This document shows, one piece after another, positions 37,055-45,515 of a DNA stretch of 64,000 nt. The translations under genes and the position numbers were made by a program. The notes beneath the pieces are model-generated. The model searched no databases and was not told the DNA's origin. It saw nothing but the letters and a program-made list of their open reading frames with translations. The first letter of the stretch is position 1. Every line of letters begins with the position of its first letter. Source of the DNA: Naumannella halotolerans (GTDB lineage Bacteria; Actinomycetota; Actinomycetes; Propionibacteriales; Propionibacteriaceae); contig NZ_SOAW01000001.1 of assembly GCF_004364645.1 (NCBI RefSeq), positions 1,674,001 through 1,738,000 of the forward strand. Reading direction: 5' to 3'.

Positions 37055-38749
37055 TCAGCGGTCGTTCGGTGTGGCCGCGGCGTGCCGGGCGGTGATCAGG
37101 CCGTAGACGAGTCCTTGCCCGATGGTGGCACCGGCGCCGGGATAGGTACGGCCGAAGACGTTGGCTGCGGCGTTGCCGATCGCGTACAGCCCTGCGATCG
37201 GGCTGCCGTCGGTACGCAGCGCGGCCGTGCTCATCGGCGCGGATACCACCACAGGTGCCGAGATCGCCGAGGATCACCTTGACCGCATAGAGCTTCCCGC
37301 GCAGCGGACGCAGATTCGGATTCGGCGTGACGGTCGGATCACCGTAGTAACGGTCGTAGGCACTCTCACCGCGGCCGAAATCGTCGTCGACACCGGCGGA
37401 AGCCAACGTGTTGTACCGGTGGAGGGTCTTCAGCAGCGCCGCCTGCGGCAGGCCCACCGACTTGGCAAGCTCGCCCACCGTCTTGCCACGATGGGCGATC
37501 CCTGCCTCGTACCAGGCATCGGGAAGCGGCATCCGCGGGAAGACCCCGCCGGCGAAGACATAGCCGTTGCGGTAGCGCTGGTCGAAGATCAACCACATGG
37601 ACTCGGCCGGGGTGCCGGCCTTCTCCAGTTCGCGTACCCGCTGCCCGAAGGACATGTAGTCGATCGCCTCATTGATGAACCGCTCGCCGTGCTGGTTCGC
37701 GATCAGTGAACCGGGCAGGGACCGCTCGGCCAGCAGGACCTGCGGAGAACCACCGGGTAGCGGAGCCCAAGCAGGGAACCACCAGCTCTGGTCCATCAGC
37801 GCCACATCCGCGCCGACGGCCCGGGCCTGTTTGATCGCATCCCCGGTGTTGCCGGGACTGCCGAAAGTGCTGTCGTCGGTGATGGTCTCGGACTGGTACT
37901 CATGACGCATGTCCAGGTCATGGTCGAAGCCCCCGGCGGCGAGGATGACGCCGCGGCGGGCGGTCACCGTTACCCGTTCACCGCGTTGGTCCACCACGAC
38001 GCCGGCGACCCGATCGCCGTCGGTGACCAGTTCGACCACGGCGGTCTCGGTCCAGACCGGGATCTTCGCCTTCAGGACACCGGCGTACAGACCGGCGGCG
38101 AGCGCGTGCCCGCCGGCGATGTATTCACGTCCCACGGCCAACCCGCCGATGCCCTGGGTCACCCGCGTGGCGATCTTCGGGATCGCCTTGGTGTGCGGAC
38201 CATGAGATTCATCCACCGGTAGTCGGCGCCGGTGATCGGCATCGGAATCGGAGCGGCCATGCCCGAGGGACGCAGTCGGTCGCGTTCGGCACCGAGGCGC
38301 TTGACGTTGAACGGTCGGGACTCGCAACTGCGACCGCTGGCACTGCCACCGGGACGTTCGGGGTGGTAGTCGGCGTACTCGCGGGCCCAGGAGAACTTCA
38401 GTGGTGTGGCCCGGCGCAGCAGTTCGACGGTGGCTTCACCATGATCGAGGAATGAGCGCCAACGCTCCTCGGGTACGGCTCCGTCGACCAGCGACTCGAT
38501 GTAGCGGGACGCGCGTTCGAGGGTGTCATGGGCCCCCTCGGCCTCCAGGATGGGGTTGGCCGGAATCCAGAAGGCGCCACCGGACAGGGAGGTCGAACCG
38601 CCCACGTATTCGGTCTTCTCGATCACCAGCGCCTCCAGGCCGGCATCCTGGGCGGCCAGCGCAGCTGCCAAACCGGTTCCGGACCCGACGACCACGACAT
38701 CGACCGTGGTTTCGCGTACACGGGTCAGTGGTAGTGATTCAACAGTCAT
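37055..38749 (-). pseudogene. FAD-dependent oxidoreductase (3-ketosteroid dehydrogenase-like), two compensating frameshifts
   Basis: A FAD_binding_2 family flavoprotein related to 3-oxosteroid 1-dehydrogenases and fumarate reductase flavoproteins. The first segment from the ATG at 38749 has VVVVGSGTGLAAALAAQDAG and GGSTSLSGGAFWIPAN. The middle segment (HTKAIPKIATRV to LGTCGGIRADEHGR) is in a second frame. The end (LRTDGSPIAGLYAIGNAAAN to 37055) returns to the first. The shifts lie near 38190-38202 and 37219-37228, one base lost then one gained, so total length is preserved (565 codons). Either a doubly mutated gene or sequence error. It is divergent from a TetR gene with a palindromic operator between them. 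Confidence 0.85.
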
Positions 38750-38800
38750 GCAGACCTCCCAGAGTGTGACCTGGCACACCAGCCAGTTGGCTCAAACGTA

Positions 38801-38816
38801 CTAGCCGTTCGGCTAG
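38801..38816. promoter_or_regulatory. Palindromic TetR operator
   Basis: CTAGCCGTTCGGCTAG, a perfect 7+2+7 palindrome between the divergent FAD oxidoreductase and TetR genes, placed to control both promoters. Confidence 0.7.
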
Positions 38817-38861
38817 CATGCCAGTGCGAGTGATCAGCTTTCGCATGAGCGAGGGGGTTCC

Positions 38862-39455
38862 ATGCAAGCAAAGAAGAGCAGTCCTGGACGCGGCGGCATC
38901 GTTGCTGCAGCTGCCCGGCAGTTCTCCGAACACGGGATCAACGGCACGTCCCTGCAGCAGATCGCCGACGCCGCCGGAGTCACCAAAGCGGCCGTCTACC
39001 ACCACTACCGGAGCAAGAACGACATCGTCCGCGCCGTCCTCGCACCGGCCCTCGACGATCTCTCCGCGATCGTTCGCCGCGCTCGGCAACACGCCACCGC
39101 CGGGGCCCAGGTGGAATCCGCCGTGATCGGACTGGCCGACCACACCATCGCGAATCGTCAGCTCTGGGCACTCCTCATGCAGGACCCGGCAGCGGCCGAC
39201 CTGATCCACACCGATCCCGACGGTCAAGCCGTCTTCGCCTCGCTGCGAGACGTACTCACCGGACCGACCTCGGATCCGGCCGGGACGATCGCCGTGTCGA
39301 TGTTCCTCTGGGGACTCACCGCACCCTTCCTCGATCCAAGGCTGGCAGCCGACGTCGACGACGAGACACTGCGAGGAGCGATCGTCGCCGCCGGGCGCCG
39401 GTTGCTCGAACCCGATCTCAGGCCCATGTCTTCGCCTGCTGCCGCGGGCGGCTGA
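38862..39455 (+). CDS. TetR-family regulator
   Basis: A 197-residue TetR repressor. The HTH contains IVAAAARQFSEHGINGTSLQQIADAAGVTK and AVYHHYRSKNDIV. The remainder is helical ligand-binding sequence ending in a Gly/Ala-rich tail. The ATG at 38862 follows a CTAGCCG palindrome by 45 bp. It is divergent from the FAD oxidoreductase-AKR operon, its probable target. The inducer is unknown, though a steroid-like or polyketide-like substrate would match the FAD enzyme family. Confidence 0.87.
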   Translation: MQAKKSSPGRGGIVAAAARQFSEHGINGTSLQQIADAAGVTKAAVYHHYRSKNDIVRAVLAPALDDLSAIVRRARQHATAGAQVESAVIGLADHTIANRQLWALLMQDPAAADLIHTDPDGQAVFASLRDVLTGPTSDPAGTIAVSMFLWGLTAPFLDPRLAADVDDETLRGAIVAAGRRLLEPDLRPMSSPAAAGG

Positions 39456-39638
39456 CGGACGCAAAGATGATCACGCTGCCGCAGAGGACGCCCGCGGCCC
39501 CTGAGACTCCCCAATCCCTGCCGACCAGCACGAACCGATCCCCTTGTCCGACAGCGATTCCACTCCGGCTTCGGCACCGAGGGTCGGGTGGTGATCGGCG
39601 ACGGGCCGCCCCCGGATGCCGCCATCGACCCCAAACTT

Positions 39639-39654
39639 TACCGTACGTACGGTA
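39639..39654. promoter_or_regulatory. Perfect palindromic operator for the TetR-SMR operon
   Basis: TACCGTACGTACGGTA is a perfect 16-bp palindrome. It abuts a -10 box TATGGT (39653-39658) seven bases before the GTG at 39666. Repressor bound here would block the promoter. Confidence 0.75.
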
Positions 39655-39665
39655 TGGTTCCCAGG

Positions 39666-40202
39666 GTGAGAACCAGTTCCCGAAACGACATCCTCGACGC
39701 CGCACTGCAGGTGGTCGACGCCGAAGGCGGTGCAGACCTCACCTACGACAGCGTGGCCAAACAGGCAGGCCTGACCAAGGCCGGTCTGATGTATCACTTC
39801 CCATCGAAGGAGGACATGATGATCGCGGTCATCGAGCACGTCCTGACCCGTTGGCGGAGCGAGTTGGAGGCCGAGCTCGGCGTACCGCTGGAGGAGACGA
39901 CCCTGGCCGAACGCGTCCGAGCGTTCGTCACCTTCGCCGGTGAGGGCGGCGTGACCCGAGGTGAGTTCGTGATCTTCTTCGAGACCCTCCGCCGTCCGGC
40001 ACTGGCCGGCCCCTGCCGGCAGTACCTGCAGCAGTGGTTCGGATTCGGACCGTCGACCGACCCGACGCCGCTGATGCTGACCTGGTTCGCGGCCAACGGT
40101 ATGTGGATCGCGGAGGCGACCGGGATCGTCGAGATCAATGCCGCCCAGCGGACGGCGCTCGTCGACGCGATGTTGCGCATGGTCGGCGGTGACGAACGAT
40201 GA
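39666..40202 (+). CDS. TetR-family regulator of SMR efflux operon
   Basis: A 178-residue TetR protein from the GTG at 39666 (an in-frame ATG at 39654 lies inside the operator). The HTH contains DILDAALQVVDAEGGADLTY and AGLTKAGLMYHFPSKEDMM. The ligand domain includes the TetR_C_33-like FFETLRRPALAGPCRQY. The stop overlaps the first SMR start (ATGA), and the palindrome upstream indicates autorepression of all three genes. The likely inducer is a cationic drug or quaternary amine exported by the SMR pair. Confidence 0.87.
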   Translation: MRTSSRNDILDAALQVVDAEGGADLTYDSVAKQAGLTKAGLMYHFPSKEDMMIAVIEHVLTRWRSELEAELGVPLEETTLAERVRAFVTFAGEGGVTRGEFVIFFETLRRPALAGPCRQYLQQWFGFGPSTDPTPLMLTWFAANGMWIAEATGIVEINAAQRTALVDAMLRMVGGDER

Positions 40203-40555
40203 GGAAGTGGCTGATCCTCGCCGGTGCGATTGCCATGGAGGTGGTGGCGACGATGGCATTGCGTGCCGCGATCGACAATCCCTGGTGGGCGATCCTGACG
40301 GTTGCCTGTTACGGCGGAGCGTTCGTCTCCCTCGCCATGCTGCTCCGGATGGGAGCACCGATCGGATTGATCTACGGCATCTGGGCGGCCTCCGGGGTTG
40401 CGCTGACCGCGGTGCTGGCCTCGGTGATCTTCGGCGAACCCTTCACCCTCACCATCGGTATCGGGATCGCCATCGTCGTCACCGGTGTGGTCCTCGTCGA
40501 GACCGGACACTCCGCACCGTCGAACGGTGCCGCCGAGGCGGAGGTGAACCCATGA
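40199..40555 (+). CDS. SMR-family efflux subunit 1
   Basis: A 118-residue four-helix small multidrug resistance protein. The essential membrane glutamate is Glu14 in GAIAMEVVATMALRA. Helix 3 carries PIGLIYGIWAASGVALTAVLA and the last helix is GIGIAIVVTGVVLVE. It overlaps both neighbours by 4 bp (ATGA junctions). Pairs such as EbrAB or YkkCD work as heterodimers in opposite orientation, and the co-translated second SMR gene suggests the same here. Confidence 0.92.
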   Translation: MRKWLILAGAIAMEVVATMALRAAIDNPWWAILTVACYGGAFVSLAMLLRMGAPIGLIYGIWAASGVALTAVLASVIFGEPFTLTIGIGIAIVVTGVVLVETGHSAPSNGAAEAEVNP

Positions 40556-40875
40556 CCTGGCTGTTGCTGGCCGGCGCGATCCTCACCGAAGTGGCAGCCA
40601 CCATGTCGCTGCGCGCCTCCGAGGGCCTGCGGAAGAAGCGATGGATTCCTGCGGTAGCCGGATTCTACCTCGCCGCCTTCGGCCTGTTGACCGTAACGCT
40701 CTCCCTGGGGATGCCGGTCGGCATCGCCTACGGGATCTGGGCAGCATCCGGGGTCGCACTGACGGCCATCGGCGCCCGGGTGTTCTTCAAGGAGCGCCTG
40801 ACCCTGCGAATGAGTCTCGGCATCGTCCTGATCGCCATCGGCATCGTCGTCATCGAGCTCGGCGCGACCCACTGA
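40552..40875 (+). CDS. SMR-family efflux subunit 2
   Basis: A 107-residue SMR protein with Glu13 in GAILTEVAATMSLRAS, helix 3 PVGIAYGIWAASGVALTAIGA and helix 4 MSLGIVLIAIGIVVIELG. It is shorter at the C-terminus than its partner and differs in loop charge, as expected for a heterodimeric pair with dual topology. It ends the TetR-SMR-SMR operon. Confidence 0.92.
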   Translation: MTWLLLAGAILTEVAATMSLRASEGLRKKRWIPAVAGFYLAAFGLLTVTLSLGMPVGIAYGIWAASGVALTAIGARVFFKERLTLRMSLGIVLIAIGIVVIELGATH

Positions 40876-40984
40876 CTCCCCGGTTCGGCCCCCCACCGCT
40901 GGTGTCGCTGCTCAGTGCTCGTCCAAGGCGACCAGGAGGTACGGCGTCGACGGGCACCCATGATCAACACCGCAGGCCTGCCTG

Positions 40985-41563
40985 TCAGCGAGGTGTGGAG
41001 CGAGCCCGCAGATGGATGCGTTTGCCTTCCTTGCTGAAGATCGACAGCAGCTCCACCGGGCCGGGGCCGGCTGCCGACATCCAGTGGGGTACGCGGGTGT
41101 CGAACTCGGCAGCCTCTCCCGACCCGAGGGTCACCTCCTGCTCCCCGAGAACCAGCCGTAGCCGACCCGAGAGCACGTAGAGCCACTCCCGCCCCTCGTG
41201 CACCTGCGGGTCGGGGACCTCGGTGCCGCCCTTCGGCTTGCCCGGCAAGGTGATCTTGTAGGTCTGCACCGGGCTCGATTCCAGCGAGAGCGTCTCGAAC
41301 CTGACCCCATCGACATGCTTCGTCGTCCGCGGGACCCGAGGGTCGGGTGCGGTCCGCGGTACGAGGTCGTCGAGCCCGAGTCCCAGCTCCCGGGCGATGG
41401 GCACGATCAACTCGAGATTCGGGGCACGCTTGCCCGCCTCCAGCCGGGAGAGGGTGCTGGCGGAGATTCCGGCGGCCCTGGAGAGTTCTGCCAGAGTCAT
41501 ACTGCGCTTCTCCCGCCAACCCTTGATCCGGGGTCCGATGAGGGTGAGGGTGTTGTCCGGCAT
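40985..41563 (-). CDS. XRE-family regulator with cupin domain
   Basis: A 192-residue HTH_3 plus cupin_2 regulator. The HTH (about 8-65) is IKGWREKRSMTLAELSRAAG and SASTLSRLEAGKRAPNLELI. The cupin (about 115-185) includes HEGREWLYVLSGRLRLVLGE and GEAAEFDTRVPHWM. The ATG at 41563 has AAGGGAG upstream. It is divergent from the flavoprotein gene, with two matching operator-like boxes between them, so it likely senses a small molecule or redox signal and controls the flavoprotein. Confidence 0.88.
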   Translation of the reverse strand: MPDNTLTLIGPRIKGWREKRSMTLAELSRAAGISASTLSRLEAGKRAPNLELIVPIARELGLGLDDLVPRTAPDPRVPRTTKHVDGVRFETLSLESSPVQTYKITLPGKPKGGTEVPDPQVHEGREWLYVLSGRLRLVLGEQEVTLGSGEAAEFDTRVPHWMSAAGPGPVELLSIFSKEGKRIHLRARSTPR

Positions 41564-41575
41564 ACCGCTCCCTTC

Positions 41576-41610
41576 TTGCTGATACGGCATGGATTCTTGC
41601 CGATATGCTA
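41576..41610. promoter_or_regulatory. Tandem operator-like direct repeats
   Basis: Two boxes, TTGCTGATACGGCA (41576-41589) and TTGCCGATATGCTA (41597-41610), share TTGC-GATA- and start 21 bp apart, two helical turns, in the intergenic region of the XRE-cupin regulator and flavoprotein. They are candidate sites for the regulator. Confidence 0.6.
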
Positions 41611-41631
41611 GTCGGTCCTCACTCTGAATAC

Positions 41632-42669
41632 ATGACCACTGTTGAGAACCCGACCACTGCACCGGCAGCTGACCCCACGGACTCCCCGATCTCGAACCAG
41701 ATGTGGGACGTCATGATCATCGGCGGCGGCGCTGCCGGCCTCAGTGCGGCGCTGATCCTGACCAGGGCCCGACGTCGCGTGCTGGTGCTCGATGCACAGG
41801 AACAGCGCAACAGGTTTGCCGCGCACATGAATGGGGTGCTGGGCCGCGACGGCTACTCCCCGCGCGATCTCGTTGCCGACGGCTACCGGGAGGTGAGGTC
41901 GTTCGGCGGCGTGATCGAGACGGGCCGGGTGGTCACAGCGCAGACCAGCGCCGAAGGGTTCGAAGTCGTGACCGACAGTGGCGTCCGCGCCTCGGGTCGA
42001 CGGCTGATCGTCGCCACGGGAGGCCGCGACGAACTGCCCGACATCCCCGGCCTTGCCGAGCAGTGGGGTCGCGGTGTCGTCACGTGCCCGTACTGTGACG
42101 GATACGAGGCGTCCGGTCGCGCCATCGGCGTACTTCTCCGCTCCGTCGCCGGAGCACATGTTGCGCACATGCTCCGCCCCTACTCCGACAACGTCACCGT
42201 CTTCACCGATCTTGCGGGCCCGTTCCCCGAAACCGAGAGGCGGGTGCTCGAGGAACGTGGGATGCGGGTGGAGACACGCAAGGTGGCTCACGTCGTCACT
42301 CGCGAGGACCAGGTCAGCGGGCTCGCACTCGAGGACGGAACGGTGGCGCCGATCGACGTGGTGTTCGTCGAGCCGAGACTCGCCACCCGGGACGAACCAT
42401 TGCAGCAGCTCGGCGCCGAGGTCACCGAGACGCCGTTCGGCCCCTGGCCCACGGTCGACGCCACCGGGCGGACGAGCGTTGCGGGCGTGTGGGCGGTCGG
42501 CAACGCCAGCAACCCGGCCGCCCTGGTTCCGGTCGCGATGGGATCAGGGGCCACCGCAGCTCTCGCCGTCAACAGCGAGTTCGTCGCCGCAGAAGTCGCT
42601 GCCGCATCCGCCGGAGTGGGCGTCCACCATCGCGTCCCGCCGCCGCGACCTCATCGGTGCGCTGGCTGA
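41632..42669 (+). CDS. Thioredoxin reductase-like FAD/NAD(P) oxidoreductase, 3' end replaced by element DNA
   Basis: A 345-residue pyridine nucleotide-disulfide oxidoreductase of the short thioredoxin-reductase type. FAD-binding GGGAAGLSAA is at 31-40, the redox pair is Cys152-Pro-Tyr-Cys155 (TCPYCDGYE), and the second FAD contact is WAVGNASNPAALVPVAMGSG. The final 18 residues (from 42614) are an out-of-frame reading of the conjugation-ATPase fragment, so the native C-terminus was probably cut or replaced when the element inserted. It is divergent from the XRE-cupin regulator. The physiological partner is unknown; such proteins often act in low-molecular-weight thiol or toxoflavin-like redox chemistry. 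Confidence 0.85.
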   Translation: MTTVENPTTAPAADPTDSPISNQMWDVMIIGGGAAGLSAALILTRARRRVLVLDAQEQRNRFAAHMNGVLGRDGYSPRDLVADGYREVRSFGGVIETGRVVTAQTSAEGFEVVTDSGVRASGRRLIVATGGRDELPDIPGLAEQWGRGVVTCPYCDGYEASGRAIGVLLRSVAGAHVAHMLRPYSDNVTVFTDLAGPFPETERRVLEERGMRVETRKVAHVVTREDQVSGLALEDGTVAPIDVVFVEPRLATRDEPLQQLGAEVTETPFGPWPTVDATGRTSVAGVWAVGNASNPAALVPVAMGSGATAALAVNSEFVAAEVAAASAGVGVHHRVPPPRPHRCAG

Positions 42670-43237
42670 AACCGTGCTCACCCGGCCCTTGTCGCCGTTG
42701 GAGCACACCGCCATCGACACCGCTTTGACGGAGACGGTGCGCGGCAATGACGTGCCGATCCTGCCCATGGTCGTGGACCACATCCTCAAGCCCAGCAAGG
42801 CAGCGGACTCGGATGGGAGGCTTGCTGAGGACGGGCGCCTCGTCGGCCACGCCCTGCGCCGCCTGGTGGCAGGTGATCTGGCCGGGCTCTTCGACGGGCC
42901 CTCCACCGTCACTTTCGACCCCACGCTGCCGATGATCTCCCTCGACCTGTCCCGTGTCGCTGAGAACTCCACGTTGATCTCCGTGCTGATGACGTGTTCC
43001 AGCGCGTGGATGGAGTCGGCTCTCCTGGACCCGGCGGGCGGGCAACGGTGGTGTATCTACGACGAGGCCTGGCGCCTCATGTCCCACCCGGCACTCTTGA
43101 AGCGCATGGATGCGCACTGGCGGCTGGCCCGCCACTACGGCATCGCCAACATGCTGATCTTCCACAAACTCACCGACCTAGAAAACGTCGGCGACCAAGG
43201 CTCCGCCATGCGATCCCTCGCCAACAGTCTCCTGGCC
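42614..43237 (+). pseudogene. Internal fragment of a VirB4/TraC-like conjugation ATPase
   Basis: About 208 codons from EWASTIASRRRDLIGALAE to GSAMRSLANSLLA align without gaps of note to residues of the longer ATPase at 47283-48523, but with many substitutions in both DNA and protein. The stretch contains the Walker B-like WCIYDEAWRLM. There is no start, and it ends abruptly at 43237. The fragment is thus truncated at both ends and belongs to a different lineage from the downstream copy. It marks the left visible boundary of element DNA. Confidence 0.85.
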
Positions 43238-43269
43238 ATCTGGCTCCTGAATCTCGACAGTGCCCGTAG

Positions 43270-43287
43270 AGTGCAATATGCTGCACT
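43270..43287. promoter_or_regulatory. Inverted-repeat operator of the cargo operon
   Basis: AGTGCAATATGCTGCACT has perfect 6-bp arms. A -10 box TATGCT (43277-43282) lies inside it, seven bases before the ATG at 43290, so the XRE-cupin protein probably represses its own leaderless operon. Confidence 0.65.
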
Positions 43288-43289
43288 AT

Positions 43290-43895
43290 ATGGATGTGGG
43301 AGCGGAGTCGCTGGCGCGCGCGATCGGTGCGCGGGTGAAGCAGGAACGCAAAGGGCGCGGCTGGACGCTCGACCAGCTCGCAGCCACTGCGGGGGTGAGT
43401 CGTCGCATGCTCGTGAACGTCGAGCAGGGCGGTGTGAATCCGAGCGTGGGTACGTTGCTGCGTCTTTCTGATGCACTGGGTGTCGGGCTGCCTGCGCTGG
43501 TGGAACCGCCTGCCTCGCGCACGGCAAAGCTCACCCGGCACGGTGACGGCGCAGTGTTGTGGACCGGTGACCAGGGTGGTCAGGGTGTGCTCGTGGCGGG
43601 CACCGAGCCGCCGGACGTGGTCGAGCTGTGGGATTGGACGCTCGCACCAGGCGACCAGCATCAGAGCGAGCCGCACAGTGCGGGCACCCGCGAGTTGCTG
43701 CACGTCCAGGCTGGCACCGTGACGGTGACGGTCGGCGACGAGCGCTTCGCCCTCGCCCCCGGTGATGCTCTGGCCTTTCACGGTGATCTGGCCCACTCGT
43801 ATATGAACACCACTACAGAGCCTGCCCGGTTCTCGCTCACGGTCTTCGAACCGGGGGTCGGGGCCTCACATCGAACGGAGAAACCAAATGCCTGA
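43290..43895 (+). CDS. XRE-family regulator with cupin domain (cargo operon)
   Basis: A 201-residue HTH_3 plus cupin_2 protein. The HTH is VKQERKGRGWTLDQLAATAG and SRRMLVNVEQGGVNPSVGTL. The cupin segment includes TRELLHVQAGTVTVTVGDE and PGDALAFHGDLAHSY. It differs clearly from the XRE-cupin protein at 40985. Its start at 43290 is set by an operator/-10 arrangement; an ATG at 43278 lies within the operator. It overlaps the B3/4 gene by 8 bp and heads a five-gene operon. The cupin probably senses an amino-acid-like compound handled by the operon, which is inference. Confidence 0.87.
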   Translation: MDVGAESLARAIGARVKQERKGRGWTLDQLAATAGVSRRMLVNVEQGGVNPSVGTLLRLSDALGVGLPALVEPPASRTAKLTRHGDGAVLWTGDQGGQGVLVAGTEPPDVVELWDWTLAPGDQHQSEPHSAGTRELLHVQAGTVTVTVGDERFALAPGDALAFHGDLAHSYMNTTTEPARFSLTVFEPGVGASHRTEKPNA

Positions 43896-44619
43896 CACCA
43901 TGACCCCCGACGAGTTCCTGGCCGCCGCCACTGTGGAGCCTGCGGTGTTCGAGCTGCGCCCCGATTACCGGGCCATGCTTGTCGTCATCGACGGTCTCTC
44001 CCCGGTGATCACCGCCCAAGAGGGTGGCCAGGGAGTGGACGAGCTGATCGGTGCCGCTGAACAACATGCGACTGGTCTGCTTGCCGCTTCTGCGGTGGAT
44101 GAGCTGCCCCATATCGCAGCTTGGCGGGAAGCGTACCGGGGGTTCGGGGCGAAGCCACAGCGCACCCGCAACAGTCTCGAAGCCCTCACCCGCCGAGCTG
44201 AGAAGGGCTTGCCGCGGGTGAATGCGCTCACCGATATATACAACGCAATTTCGGTACTGCACCAGATTCCGTTCGGCGGTGAGGACTTCCACCACTATCA
44301 GGGTCCAGCACGTCTGATCCGTGCCACCGGCACCGAGCCGTTCGATACGACTGCAAACGGGGAGGACTCCACAGAGCACCCGGATGCCGGTGAAGTCGTC
44401 TGGTGTGATGATGACGGGGTGACGTGCCGGAGGTGGAACTGGCGACAGGGCCGCCGCACCGGGCTCACCGACGACACCCGAACGGCGTTCTTCATCCTCG
44501 ACGCCCTCGCCCCGGCCTCAAACGCAGAACTCCACGCCGCCGCTGACGCGCTGGTCGACGCCCTCACGGATCTGGGCACCGGGGTCCGTGCGACCAGCCG
44601 CCTGATCGGAGCACAGTGA
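43888..44619 (+). CDS. B3/4 domain protein (PheRS-beta editing-domain-like)
   Basis: A 243-residue protein with the B3/4 fold found in the editing module of phenylalanyl-tRNA synthetase beta. Recognisable segments are AWREAYRGFGAKPQRTRNSLEALTR (read here in part), the conserved LPRVNALTDIYNAISVLHQIP, and the metal/substrate-like GEVVWCDDDGVTCRRWNWRQ. Stand-alone B3/4 proteins may hydrolyse misacylated tRNA or bind aminoacyl compounds. It is coupled to the regulator upstream and overlaps the EamA exporter by 4 bp. Linked to an exporter, it suggests protection against or handling of a non-standard amino acid. Confidence 0.85.
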   Translation: MPDTMTPDEFLAAATVEPAVFELRPDYRAMLVVIDGLSPVITAQEGGQGVDELIGAAEQHATGLLAASAVDELPHIAAWREAYRGFGAKPQRTRNSLEALTRRAEKGLPRVNALTDIYNAISVLHQIPFGGEDFHHYQGPARLIRATGTEPFDTTANGEDSTEHPDAGEVVWCDDDGVTCRRWNWRQGRRTGLTDDTRTAFFILDALAPASNAELHAAADALVDALTDLGTGVRATSRLIGAQ

Positions 44620-45515
44620 CCAGGGCACGCACGACGACGGGGATTCCGCCGTGGTCGATGGCGGTCGCGGCGATGCTGTCCGTGCAGCTCTCCAACGCCC
44701 TGTCGGTGCCGGTGATCGACCAGGTCGGTGCGGCAGGCACGGCGTGGTTGCGGATGTGCTTCGGGGTGGTGTTGTTGTGGATGATCGCCCGCCCCGCGAT
44801 CCGCTCCTTGCATCGCAACGACGTGCCCGCGCTGATCGCGCTCGGCGTGGTGACAGGGTTCATGACCACGTTCTTCCTCGCCGCCGTCGAACGCATCCCG
44901 CTGGGCACCGCGGTCGCGATCGAATTCCTCGGACCCCTCACCGTGGCGGGACTCATGAGCAAGCACCGCAAAGCCCTCATCTGGCCCGGCCTCGCCTTCG
45001 TCGGGGTCGTGCTGCTGACTGAGCCGTGGCACGGGCGCATCGACCTCGCAGGCGTCGGCTTGGCGCTGGCCGCGGGCACCTGCTGGGGGTTGTACAACCT
45101 CCTCACCCAGCACGTCGGCGACCGCTTCTCCGGGATCAGCGGCCTCTCGCTCACCATACCCGTTGCTGCTCTTGCGACGCTCCCGGTCGGGTTGCCGCAG
45201 GTGATCGGGGGCGAGTTCACCTGGTGGGTGCTGCCGGCGGCGGCGGGGATCGCTCTGATCACCCCGGTGATCGCGTTCGGGCTCGAGATGCTCGCCCTGC
45301 GCCGCATGACCCACACCGCGTTCGGCACGCTGCTGTCGATCGAGCCCGCGTTCGGGATCCTCATCGGCCTGCTCGTCCTCGCCCAACAGCCAACCCTGAT
45401 GCAACTGGCGGGCATCGCGGTGGTCATTTTCGCCGGTGCTGCCGCGCAACGCGGCGGCACACGCCCCGCCACCCCCACAGCACCGATCACGAAACCGGAG
45501 AAAGAGGCCGCATGA
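44616..45515 (+). CDS. EamA/RhtA-type exporter
   Basis: A 299-residue ten-helix DMT transporter with two EamA repeats (VVLLWMIARPAIRSLHRNDV; LALAAGTCWGLYNLLTQHVG and FGLEMLALRRMTHTAFGTLL). It resembles RhtA-type exporters of threonine, homoserine and related amino acids. The GTG at 44616 overlaps the previous stop, and the end overlaps the next ATG (45512). It probably exports a product or toxic analogue made or modified by the neighbouring enzymes. Confidence 0.87.
   Translation: MTRARTTTGIPPWSMAVAAMLSVQLSNALSVPVIDQVGAAGTAWLRMCFGVVLLWMIARPAIRSLHRNDVPALIALGVVTGFMTTFFLAAVERIPLGTAVAIEFLGPLTVAGLMSKHRKALIWPGLAFVGVVLLTEPWHGRIDLAGVGLALAAGTCWGLYNLLTQHVGDRFSGISGLSLTIPVAALATLPVGLPQVIGGEFTWWVLPAAAGIALITPVIAFGLEMLALRRMTHTAFGTLLSIEPAFGILIGLLVLAQQPTLMQLAGIAVVIFAGAAAQRGGTRPATPTAPITKPEKEAA

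Noticed and set aside
35937-38327. A single 796-codon fusion of FAD oxidoreductase and aldo/keto reductase
   Set aside because: The open frame arises only from the frameshifts. Separate starts, a Shine-Dalgarno sequence before the reductase and homology show two genes.
39418-39590. Minus-strand reading with a hydrophobic helix (SGAAGVLCGSVIIFASVS) that could be an MFS C-terminus
   Set aside because: Very short, overlaps the TetR gene end, and has no further MFS sequence upstream in any frame. Too weak to annotate.
42000-43300. Left attachment site as a copy of the tRNA-Ala 3' end
   Set aside because: I scanned by eye for GGGGATTCGAACCCC and flanking words at the left border and found no second copy in the window. 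The left end may be lost or the element composite.
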